Below are positions 1-5,171 of a stretch of 5,171 nucleotides of DNA, piece by piece (position 1 is the first letter of the stretch; each line of letters begins with the position of its first letter). The position numbers were made by a program, and so were the translations under genes. Origin of the DNA: Rubrobacter sp. Lineage in GTDB: Bacteria; Actinomycetota; Rubrobacteria; Rubrobacterales; Rubrobacteraceae. The notes below the pieces were generated by a model. It did not search any database, was not told the origin of the DNA, and saw only the letters and a list, made by a program, of their open reading frames with translations. The stretch is taken from NCBI GenBank assembly GCA_013695335.1, contig JACDAR010000262.1, positions 1 to 5,171 of the forward strand. Reading direction: 5' to 3'.

Positions 1-1083
1 GAGCTGGGCTTCGGCACAGAGAAAACGGCGCAGAAGGTTCTCGCCGCCCTCGATGGCCTCCCCCTGGAGATACAGACCGGCGTCGCCGAGAACGGGATAG
101 TCGTCACCCTCGAAGGAGAGGGCGAAGGACCCACGGTCGCCCTGCGGGCGGACATGGACGCACTCCCCATCACGGAGGATACAGGACTGCCGTTCGCCTC
201 GGAGACCGAAGGGAAGATGCACGCCTGCGGTCACGACGGTCACACCAGCATGCTCGTCGGGGCGGCGCATGCTCTCTCCGGGATGCGCGACAGGTTGAAC
301 GGGACAGTGAAGTTCGTGTTCCAGCCGGCCGAGGAGCGGGAGGGCGGGGGAAGGGTAATGGTCGAGGAGGGCGTGGCTGAGGGGATGGACTCCATATTCG
401 CGCTGCACCTGTGGCCCGGGCTGCCTTTCGGGACGGCCGCCACAAAAGGAGGCCCGATCATGGCCGCCGCCGACGCCTTCGAGATGCAGGTTCGCGGCTC
501 CGGCGGACACGGCGCCATGCCGCACCTCACGGCAGACACCATCGCCATAACCGCCCAGATAGTGACTGCCATGCAAACCCTGGTATCCAGGGAGGTCAAC
601 CCTGTCGAGCCAGCCGTGGTGACGATAGGCCAGATCTCCTCCGGCCAGGCTTTCAACATCATCCCGGAGACCGCATACCTCGGCGGCACCGTCCGCACCC
701 TGAACCCCGACCTCCGCAAGAAGCTGCCTGAGCGCATCGAAGAGCTCGCCCGTGGCGTCGCACAGGGGATGCGCGGTGATATAGATCTCGATTACCAGTT
801 CTCCTATCCCGTCACCAACAACGACGAAGAGGCGGCTAGCCAGGCCCTCGGCGTGATCGGGGGCCTCTTCGGGGAGGAGCACGCCCTGGAACTCCCGAAC
901 CCCTCCATGGGAGGCGAGGACTTCTCGTATTTCCTCGAAAAGGTGCCTGGCGCCTTCATCTGGCTCGGCATCGGTGAGGACGTATCCGGCCTCCACACAC
1001 CCCAGTTCGCCTTCGACGAGGAGATACTGCCCCGCGGCGCTGCGCTCCACACCGCGCTCGCGCTGGAGTCTCTGTCGGGATAG
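1..1083 (+). CDS. M20 family metallo-amidohydrolase (M20D type), 5' end missing
   Basis: Zinc-type hydrolase that would remove an acyl group from an N-acylated amino acid or related amide in the cytoplasm. The frame is open from base 1, so the start lies upstream; 360 residues are visible, and roughly 20-35 are missing given a usual length near 390. Visible motifs, numbered from the first codon here: RADMDALP at 49-56, MHACGHDGHT with Cys76 and His78 at 73-82, the Glu pair Glu111-Glu112 in FQPAEE, His136 in LHLWP, HGAMPH at 170-175 in the lid/dimerisation domain, GGEDFSYF at 304-311, and the C-terminal ligand-type His332 in LHTPQF. In M20D enzymes the Cys, the His residues and one Glu bind metal while the other Glu is the catalytic base; all are present, so the enzyme should be active. 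The family includes hippurate hydrolases, IAA-amino acid hydrolases and N-acetyldiaminopimelate deacetylases, and sequence alone does not pick the substrate. The MFS gene follows after 45 bp on the same strand. Confidence 0.95.
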   Translation, partial: ELGFGTEKTAQKVLAALDGLPLEIQTGVAENGIVVTLEGEGEGPTVALRADMDALPITEDTGLPFASETEGKMHACGHDGHTSMLVGAAHALSGMRDRLNGTVKFVFQPAEEREGGGRVMVEEGVAEGMDSIFALHLWPGLPFGTAATKGGPIMAAADAFEMQVRGSGGHGAMPHLTADTIAITAQIVTAMQTLVSREVNPVEPAVVTIGQISSGQAFNIIPETAYLGGTVRTLNPDLRKKLPERIEELARGVAQGMRGDIDLDYQFSYPVTNNDEEAASQALGVIGGLFGEEHALELPNPSMGGEDFSYFLEKVPGAFIWLGIGEDVSGLHTPQFAFDEEILPRGAALHTALALESLSG

Positions 1084-1128
1084 CCAACCGGCTGACAGCT
1101 TCGGGGCGTTGACTGACGGCGGCCGCTG

Positions 1129-2424
1129 ATGATCGCCACGCTGCGCCACCGCGATTTCGCCCTGCTGTGGTTCGGCGGGCTCGTCTCCATCACGGGCGAC
1201 TGGATGCTCCTGGTCGCCCTGCCGATCTACGTCTACGGGCTGACGGGCTCGGCCCTGGCAACGGGCGCCATGGTCGCCGCGGGCTTGCTCCCGAACGTGA
1301 TACTGGGCTCGGTCGCCGGGGTGTTCGTGGACCGCTGGGACCGCAGGCGCACTATGGTCGCCGCCAACCTGTTCATGGCCGTCTCCATCCTGCCGCTGCT
1401 CGTCGTCCCCCAGACGGGCTGGCTGTGGGTAATCTACGTGGTGGCTTTCGCCCAGTCCTGCGTGGGTATCTTCAACGAGCCAGCCGAGAACTCATTGCTG
1501 CCGCATCTGGTTGGGGCAGACCATCTCGTTGCCGCAAACTCGCTGAACGCCATGAACAACAATACTGCCCGTCTCGCTGGCCCGGCCCTCGCCGGCTTCG
1601 TGGTTGGATGGTTCGGGCTCGTTGGGGTGGTAATCGCCGACGCCGCATCGTATCTCGTGGCCGCGGTACTGATCTGGCGCATCTCCGCCTCTGGCTCGCC
1701 GGTACGCGCATCGGAGGAACCCGGGGAAACCACGGGCAGGATGGCCGCATCCTTCGCCGCCATCTGGCGCGAGTGGCTGGATGGTATTCGCCTGGTGACG
1801 AAGGGACGGGTGATCCTGATCCTCTTTCTGGTTGGGGCTGTCACCGGGCTCGGCGAGGGCGTGATGGCCGCCCTTTTCCCGCCCTTCGTGAAGGTGGCGC
1901 TCGATGGCGGCGCGCTGGAGCTGGGATGGCTCATGTCATCCCAGGCCGTGGGGGGTTTGATCGGCGGTGTGATAGTCGGGTCTGTGGCGGCGCGGCTCTC
2001 GCCTTCCAGGCTGCTCGGCCTCAGCGCCATACTGTTTGGACTGATAGATCTGGCGATCTTCGTCTATCCGACGTTTATCGAGGGTATCGCCGTGGGGTTG
2101 ATCCTGTTCATACTGGTGGGTGTGCCAGCGACCGGCGTGGCGGCGAGCCTGCAAACGCTGCTGCAGAGTTCCACGGAAAATCGCTACAGGGGAAGGATCT
2201 TCGGCGCTTTAGGCACGACCCAGGGGCTCCTGATCCTGACCGGAACCCTGCTTGGCGGTGCGCTCGGGGATGCGCTGGGAATAGTCCCGATCCTCGTGGT
2301 ACAGGGCGGAGCTTACGGCGTGGCAGGCATCATCGTGCTTATGCTGTTGGCCGGTTTTGATGGGGCAGGGCTCGCCCAGAGAAAGAGAAGCAAGCCAATA
2401 ATCCGTAGTCGGACAGACGGCTGA
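1129..2424 (+). CDS. Major facilitator superfamily transporter (MFS_3-like, probable drug/solute exporter)
   Basis: A 431-residue inner-membrane secondary transporter, the normal length for a 12-helix MFS protein. It opens with LRHRDFALLWFGG, typical of the MFS_3 group (EntS-like and Tet(V)-like exporters). The loop between helices 2 and 3 has the motif A-like GVFVDRWDRRRT at 64-75. The stretch NEPAENSLLPHL through NSLNAMNNNTARLAGPA (116-153) is typical of the same group. A hydrophilic central loop lies at about 186-225, and RYRGRIFGALG at 352-362 precedes the last helices. The tail QRKRSK (417-422) is basic, fitting a cytoplasmic C-terminus. ATG at 1129 is the only reasonable start: an in-frame TGA lies 13-15 bases upstream, and the next in-frame ATG (residue 26) would remove helix 1. 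No Shine-Dalgarno sequence is visible; the upstream region is the palindrome GCGGCCGC. Efflux is the usual role of the group, but the substrate cannot be read from sequence. It could be co-transcribed with the amidohydrolase. Confidence 0.92.
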   Translation: MIATLRHRDFALLWFGGLVSITGDWMLLVALPIYVYGLTGSALATGAMVAAGLLPNVILGSVAGVFVDRWDRRRTMVAANLFMAVSILPLLVVPQTGWLWVIYVVAFAQSCVGIFNEPAENSLLPHLVGADHLVAANSLNAMNNNTARLAGPALAGFVVGWFGLVGVVIADAASYLVAAVLIWRISASGSPVRASEEPGETTGRMAASFAAIWREWLDGIRLVTKGRVILILFLVGAVTGLGEGVMAALFPPFVKVALDGGALELGWLMSSQAVGGLIGGVIVGSVAARLSPSRLLGLSAILFGLIDLAIFVYPTFIEGIAVGLILFILVGVPATGVAASLQTLLQSSTENRYRGRIFGALGTTQGLLILTGTLLGGALGDALGIVPILVVQGGAYGVAGIIVLMLLAGFDGAGLAQRKRSKPIIRSRTDG

Positions 2425-2445
2425 CCGGGAGCCTACCTGTCCGGC
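2408..2445. terminator. Nested inverted repeat between convergent genes, candidate bidirectional terminator
   Basis: GTCGGACAG (2408-2416) pairs with CTGTCCGGC (2437-2445), giving nine pairs with one G-U. Inside it, GGCT (2419-2422) pairs with AGCC (2430-2433) around a 7-base loop. Both stop codons, TGA of the transporter and TAG of the Yip1 gene, lie inside the structure. It would fold in either transcript. Neither side has a clear run of U after the stem, so classical intrinsic termination is not shown. It may instead act as a transcript-end or stability hairpin. Confidence 0.5.
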
Positions 2446-3020
2446 GGGTTGAAGAAGAAAGTAGCGGCCTCGTCGAAGCCCGTGAAGAGCAACAGAATGA
2501 CTATGACGGCCCCTAGCGGTATGAGGGCAGCGGCGGCGGCACGGTTCCAGCTCTCGTTCAGGGCTTCTTTCACGGCGATGGTGGCGGCGTATGCGCCGCA
2601 GACTGTGGCGAGGATGGGGCCTAAGGGAACCCAGATCACCACCCCCGCACCGCTCGCGTAGCAGAGGTTGCGAAAGACGGGGCCGAACTTCGCGCGTGAT
2701 GGGGAGCCGTCGAGAACGACGAGGACGAGGGCCGAAAGGCCGGCAACCAGGATCGGGGCTAGTATCAGGGCGACGGGGAGACCCAGGATCACCGTGTAGA
2801 TCAGGGCGTAGTTGAATTCCTGCAGCCAGATGGCCTGGAGGACTGAGTCCAGGATCAGGTTTAGATACAGGATTATGGAGGCGAAGAGGACGGGCCTGAA
2901 GAAACCTCCCTCGGGGTCGAGCCTCTCGAAGAACCTGCGCGGCGAGAACCATACGCCGCCCAATGCACCCCAGAAACCCTCGGATGACTCGTGACCCCCG
3001 TATCCACCGCCGCGTCTCAA
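2433..3020 (-). CDS. Yip1-domain multi-pass membrane protein
   Basis: A 195-residue integral membrane protein of the Yip1 type. The N-terminus is Gly-rich and soluble (1-15), followed by WFSPRRFFERLDPEGGF (24-40), the usual lead-in ('fl.pr.ff..l..eggf') of bacterial Yip1 proteins. Hydrophobic segments lie at about 41-62, 72-104 (long enough for two helices), 113-135, 138-152 and 160-181. YASGAGVVIWVPLGP (121-135) is the characteristic Yip1 core. The biochemical role of bacterial Yip1 proteins is not established. The start is TTG at 3020-3018, chosen because GGGAAGGA (3034-3027) sits 6 bases upstream and because TTG overlaps the TGA stop of the DUF4097 gene as TTGA. This is a strong sign of translational coupling, so the two membrane proteins are probably made together. 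It is the last gene of the minus-strand cluster and converges on the MFS gene. Confidence 0.85.
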   Translation of the reverse strand: MRRGGGYGGHESSEGFWGALGGVWFSPRRFFERLDPEGGFFRPVLFASIILYLNLILDSVLQAIWLQEFNYALIYTVILGLPVALILAPILVAGLSALVLVVLDGSPSRAKFGPVFRNLCYASGAGVVIWVPLGPILATVCGAYAATIAVKEALNESWNRAAAAALIPLGAVIVILLLFTGFDEAATFFFNPPDR

Positions 3021-3940
3021 CTATTATCCTTCCCGCCGGAGCCTTCCGGCGCGTCTTCTGGCGTGCCCTCCCGCACCACCTCGCCCACGCGGGCATCCAG
3101 AACCAGATTTTTGGCGTCCTCGAAAGGTATCCTGGCGGCGATGCTGCCTGTCTCGACGGTGACCCTGCCGCTGCCGGAGAACCGCCCGGAGAGGGTCACG
3201 TCGCCAGCCTCGATGGCGGCTTCGAGCGTGCCGAGGACAACGTCTCGCAGCCCCACGTCCCCAGAGCCCACCGTGAGTTCAGCCTGCCCTGTCTCGGTGT
3301 TCATCCCTGCGAGGTCCACGTCACCCTGGGGCGCGTCCACGGTCACGGAGCCGCCGACGTCTTTGATCTCCACGTCACCTGCATCCGCCTTCACCTTCAC
3401 GTTGCCTGAGATGCCCCTTACCTGAACGTCGCCAGCCTCGGACTCGACCTCGACGACGCTGCCAGTCGGCACGCGCAGCGCGTAGTCCGCGCCGGTTTCC
3501 CTGCCGCCGTCCGTCTTGAGAACCAGCGCCGAATCCTCACGCGATATGTCAACGGGAACCTCGGAGGCGTTCCGCTTGGCGGCCGCGGGGTCAGGCCCAC
3601 GGGCGTACCGGATCGCCTCGTAATCCACTGTATCCAGGTCCTCCACGCCCTCGATGCTGACCTGCCCAGGGCCGTTGACCAGGCGAACGTGGGGTTCCGG
3701 GCCTGACTTTAATGTTTCCGTGGCGATGCTGGTGCCCGAGACGCTATCGCCAAAGGTTCGGAGCAGGAGGATCACGCCGAACACGAGCGCGACCACAAGC
3801 AAAACCACGACGAGTGCGAGGAGTAGTGGGGCTCTCGGTCTCCTTCTCCGTTCGCCTGCATGGCCGAATTCGGCGGGGTCGGGCGCGTCCGGGTCGTCGC
3901 GGCCGAATCGGCGGGGCGGTTCTTCTCCCCTAAATCCCAC
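3017..3940 (-). CDS. Membrane-anchored DUF4097-type beta-repeat protein
   Basis: A 307-residue protein with a charged, proline-rich N-terminus (1-38), one hydrophobic helix at about 39-60, and a repeat-rich C-terminal domain. RRRRPR just before the helix suggests N-in topology, placing the repeats outside the membrane. From about residue 160 the chain is made of short beta strands with GDV turns at 170-172, 188-190, 206-208, 227-229 and 246-248, spaced 18, 18, 21 and 19 residues, as in DUF4097/adhesin-like beta-solenoid domains. Their molecular function is not known, though they often occur beside membrane-stress or PspC/LiaF-type genes. The start is GTG at 3940-3938, 27 bases after the cupin stop. 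Shine-Dalgarno support is weak, but the next in-frame start codons fall inside the membrane helix. The gene sits between the cupin and Yip1 genes and ends in a 4-base overlap with the latter. The tail (289-307) is Gly/Asp/Glu-rich and probably disordered. Confidence 0.82.
   Translation of the reverse strand: MGFRGEEPPRRFGRDDPDAPDPAEFGHAGERRRRPRAPLLLALVVVLLVVALVFGVILLLRTFGDSVSGTSIATETLKSGPEPHVRLVNGPGQVSIEGVEDLDTVDYEAIRYARGPDPAAAKRNASEVPVDISREDSALVLKTDGGRETGADYALRVPTGSVVEVESEAGDVQVRGISGNVKVKADAGDVEIKDVGGSVTVDAPQGDVDLAGMNTETGQAELTVGSGDVGLRDVVLGTLEAAIEAGDVTLSGRFSGSGRVTVETGSIAARIPFEDAKNLVLDARVGEVVREGTPEDAPEGSGGKDNS
3027..3034 (-). promoter_or_regulatory. Shine-Dalgarno sequence for the Yip1 gene
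   Basis: GGGAAGGA on the minus strand, 6 bases before the TTG at 3020-3018. It lies within the last codons of the DUF4097 gene and decides the otherwise unremarkable TTG start. Confidence 0.7.
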
Positions 3941-3967
3941 TCGCCATCGCCAGGCTGGACGGAAGGA

Positions 3968-4339
3968 TCACGGTCCCGTGCGGCCGTAGACATCCTCCAG
4001 GCGGACGATGTCTTCCTCGTCGAACTCGCCGAAGGAGACTTCCAGTATTCTGACGGGCTCATCGCCTTCCGCTGAGAGCCGGTGTATCGTCTCGCGGGGG
4101 ATGTAGAGTTTCTCTTCCCTGTCTGGATACAGAACGCTCTCTCCAAGCTCCACCTTCGCGCCTGGGTCGAGAACAACCCAGAGTTCGTCGCGCTGGTGGT
4201 GGTACTGGCGCGAGAGCGTGCCGCCTGGGGCGACGGTAATGATCTTGACGGTGCTTGGGAGGTTGTGGGTGTACTGTTCGAAGCGACCCCAGGGCTTATC
4301 CACCTTGACCGAGTGTGGCCCGTGATCCAAGCTCCTCAC
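3968..4339 (-). CDS. Stand-alone cupin, mannose-6-phosphate isomerase type II family
   Basis: A 123-residue single cupin resembling the C-terminal isomerase domain of ManC-type proteins, without the guanylyltransferase domain. It reads VDKPWGRFEQY (13-23), VAPGGTLSRQYHHQRDELW (36-54), YIPRETIHRL (79-88) and an end of the EEDIVRLEDVYGR type (108-120), all hallmarks of that family. Probable metal ligands are His47/His48, Glu52 and His86. The canonical family reads HHHRAEHW; here the third His is Gln49 and the later His is Leu53, so isomerase activity is uncertain and a sugar-binding or other cupin role is possible. The start is GTG at 4339 or TTG at 4330. The TTG, giving 120 residues, has AAAGGGG 8 bases upstream and may be the true one. 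It lies 47 bp after HPr and 27 bp before the DUF4097 gene, whose frame continues the cupin frame across the TGA stop. Confidence 0.85.
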   Translation of the reverse strand: MRSLDHGPHSVKVDKPWGRFEQYTHNLPSTVKIITVAPGGTLSRQYHHQRDELWVVLDPGAKVELGESVLYPDREEKLYIPRETIHRLSAEGDEPVRILEVSFGEFDEEDIVRLEDVYGRTGP

Positions 4340-4362
4340 CCCTTTCTCGGAAGAGACGCTAG

Positions 4363-4389
4363 TTTATACGTCCGAACCTCCGGTGACTA
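4363..4389 (-). promoter_or_regulatory. Possible internal promoter for cupin-DUF4097-Yip1
   Basis: On the minus strand, TATAAA (4368-4363) matches five of six bases of the -10 consensus. TAGTCA (4389-4384), which includes the HPr stop codon, is a 4/6 match to -35 at a short 15-base spacing. The site lies in the 47 bp gap upstream of the cupin and could separate cupin expression from HPr. Confidence 0.3.
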
Positions 4390-4644
4390 CGAGCCATCAC
4401 CCGCCACGAAGGCGGCGAGCGCGTCGGCAGCCGCTTCTTCATCCGGCCCTTCCGCGATTATGCGAACCGCGTCCCCGCGTCCAGCACCGAGGCGCATAAC
4501 GCCCATCGGGCTCTTGGCGTTGACGGTGTTCCCGTCCTTTTCCAGCTTCACCTCGGAGGCGAACCCCTTGGCCCGCTGCACCAGAAGCGCCGCAGGACGG
4601 GCGTGCAACTTTTCGTGACCCACAACCGTCTCCCGCTCGACCAC
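4387..4644 (-). CDS. ptsH: HPr phosphocarrier protein
   Basis: HPr accepts phosphate from PEP through enzyme I on an active-site histidine and passes it to EIIA proteins or to related systems such as dihydroxyacetone kinase. The start is GTG at 4644-4642, preceded by GGGGAGG (4655-4649) with a 4-base gap. It gives 85 residues, the normal HPr length; the longer open frame to 4743 would add 33 residues unlike any HPr. The phosphorylation motif LHARPA places the active His at residue 14 (His15 of the family) with the conserved Arg two residues later. KSPMGVMRLGAG around residue 45 matches the regulatory Ser46 region. Ser46 phosphorylation needs HPr kinase, which is not in this window. No other PTS gene is present here, so partners must be elsewhere. 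It is the first gene of the minus-strand cluster. Confidence 0.93.
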   Translation of the reverse strand: MVERETVVGHEKLHARPAALLVQRAKGFASEVKLEKDGNTVNAKSPMGVMRLGAGRGDAVRIIAEGPDEEAAADALAAFVAGDGS

Positions 4645-4648
4645 AAGA

Positions 4649-4655
4649 CCTCCCC
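4649..4655 (-). promoter_or_regulatory. Shine-Dalgarno sequence for HPr
   Basis: GGGGAGG on the minus strand, 4 bases upstream of the GTG at 4644-4642. It fixes the HPr start well inside the longer open frame. Confidence 0.75.
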
Positions 4656-4684
4656 GAACCGGACGAACTACAGGAACTGCCACA

Positions 4685-4690
4685 ATATTA
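4685..4690 (-). promoter_or_regulatory. Weak -10-like site upstream of HPr
   Basis: TAATAT on the minus strand keeps the TA....T skeleton and the A5 of the -10 consensus (4/6). It sits in the 123 bp divergent gap and would give a leader of about 35 bases. No recognisable -35 element lies upstream, so this is tentative. No promoter for the divergent ferredoxin could be picked out of the same gap. Confidence 0.2.
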
Positions 4691-4756
4691 CCCCGAAGGG
4701 CCGCAGCTGCGCTCGCTGTGATAGCCTTGGATTTTCGTTTCACAGGCGGCTGTCAG

Positions 4757-4762
4757 AGGAGG
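4757..4762 (+). promoter_or_regulatory. Shine-Dalgarno sequence for the ferredoxin
   Basis: A perfect AGGAGG followed after 5 bases by TTG at 4768-4770. It identifies this TTG as the ferredoxin start. Confidence 0.85.
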
Positions 4763-4767
4763 AAGTC

Positions 4768-5133
4768 TTGCCCAGGGTCGAGGTGGATGGCGTCGGCGCG
4801 TTCGACGTGGAAGAGGGCAAACGGCTGGTGCTGGCGATAGAGGAGGACGCTGGTGTGGACATCCTGCACCGTTGCGGTTCCTACGCCCGCTGTACGACGT
4901 GCCGCGTCGAGTACCTTGAAGGGGAACGGGACCAGATGACCCGCGCCGAACTGGAGGTGCTCGAGAAGCGGGATTTCCTGGGGCAGTTTCGGCTCTCCTG
5001 CCAGGACGTGTGCGACAGGGACGTGAAGGTCAAGGTCCTTATGACCGTCAGCGAGAGCGGCATGGACGGCCCAGGCCCACATCCAGAGGCGGAGATCACA
5101 CCTCCCCCCGAGTGGGTGGACAAACCCGCCTGA
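4768..5133 (+). CDS. [2Fe-2S] ferredoxin (Fer2 family)
   Basis: A 121-residue soluble one-electron carrier. The start is TTG at 4768, set by AGGAGG 5 bases upstream and by the match of MPRVEVDG to the first strand of Fer2 domains. The open frame reaches back to 4603, but that stretch overlaps HPr and has no ferredoxin character. Cluster cysteines are Cys36, Cys42, Cys45 and Cys78, giving CX5CX2CX32C; the CX5C spacing is nearer the adrenodoxin and putidaredoxin pattern than the plant CX4C pattern. ARCTTCRVEYLEGE (40-53) and FRLSCQD (74-80) surround the ligands. Cys82 is an extra cysteine four residues after the last ligand. The final 25 or so residues, from GMDGPGPHP on, form a Pro-rich tail (TPPPEWVDKPA) that is probably disordered. 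No reductase or partner enzyme is adjacent, so its redox partner cannot be named. It diverges from HPr. Confidence 0.9.
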   Translation: MPRVEVDGVGAFDVEEGKRLVLAIEEDAGVDILHRCGSYARCTTCRVEYLEGERDQMTRAELEVLEKRDFLGQFRLSCQDVCDRDVKVKVLMTVSESGMDGPGPHPEAEITPPPEWVDKPA

Positions 5134-5171
5134 TCCCTAATTTCGCCCCTAACCTTTCGAGGTGCGGAACT

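Noticed and set aside
1119..1126. GCGGCCGC palindrome just before the MFS start
   Set aside because: An 8-base palindrome is expected by chance in GC-rich DNA, and there is no second copy or nearby regulator to suggest an operator.
1434..2030. Long open frames antisense to and overlapping the MFS gene
   Set aside because: They lie within a convincing 12-helix transporter, have low-complexity Pro/Ser/Thr/Arg composition, and show no recognisable domain. This is usual in GC-rich DNA.
2209..3096. Minus-strand frame of about 295 residues spanning the MFS 3' end and Yip1 gene
   Set aside because: It is Arg/Pro-rich with no domain, and conflicts with two well-supported genes in other frames.
2963..3425. 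Plus-strand frames opposite the DUF4097 gene
   Set aside because: The minus-strand protein has a clear membrane helix and regular repeats; the plus-strand translations show no recognisable family.
4645..4743. N-terminal extension of HPr to give 118 residues
   Set aside because: It passes the strong GGGGAGG-GTG start at 4644, adds 33 residues absent from HPr proteins, and fills the promoter region of the divergent gene.
4603..4767. N-terminal extension of the ferredoxin, with a CARC motif
   Set aside because: It overlaps the HPr gene antisense, has no ferredoxin-like sequence, and a perfect AGGAGG points to TTG at 4768. The cysteines look incidental.
5152..5163. ACCT-TTCG-AGGT hairpin after the ferredoxin
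   Set aside because: A 4-pair stem with a TTCG loop and no T-tract is too weak to call a terminator; the window ends 8 bases later.

Overview
The window is GC-rich, gene-dense DNA that looks like the chromosome of a high-GC bacterium. Codon use, frequent GTG and TTG starts, and the look of the ferredoxin, HPr and Yip1 proteins fit an actinobacterium of the Rubrobacter type. That placement is an impression from the sequence and was not tested by comparison. There are no insertion sequences, integrases, tRNA or rRNA genes, CRISPR arrays or other signs of recent transfer.

Layout. Plus strand, 1-2424: the 3' part of an M20-family amidohydrolase gene, cut by the window edge, followed 45 bp later by a 12-helix major facilitator transporter. 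Minus strand, 4644 down to 2433: a compact cluster read in the order HPr phosphocarrier, small cupin of the mannose-6-phosphate isomerase type II family, membrane-anchored DUF4097-type beta-repeat protein, and Yip1-type multi-pass membrane protein. The last two overlap by 4 bases (TTGA) and are probably translationally coupled. Plus strand, 4768-5133: a [2Fe-2S] ferredoxin, divergent from HPr across a 123 bp gap. The transporter and the Yip1 gene converge with only 8 bp between their stop codons, inside a nested inverted repeat that could terminate transcription from both sides.

How the genes work together. The amidohydrolase and transporter could form a small hydrolyse-and-transport unit, but only their order suggests it. 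The minus-strand cluster joins a phosphotransferase (PTS) phosphocarrier and a sugar-phosphate-type cupin to two envelope proteins. The 47 bp HPr-cupin gap carries a possible internal promoter, so the last three genes may be expressed separately from HPr. The ferredoxin stands alone as an electron carrier.

Start codons matter here. Of the six genes whose starts lie in the window only the transporter begins with ATG. For HPr and the ferredoxin, strong Shine-Dalgarno sequences support starts well inside the longest open frames. I see no clearly novel system. The best leads are the convergent hairpin, the HPr-cupin-DUF4097-Yip1 gene order, and the variant cupin site.
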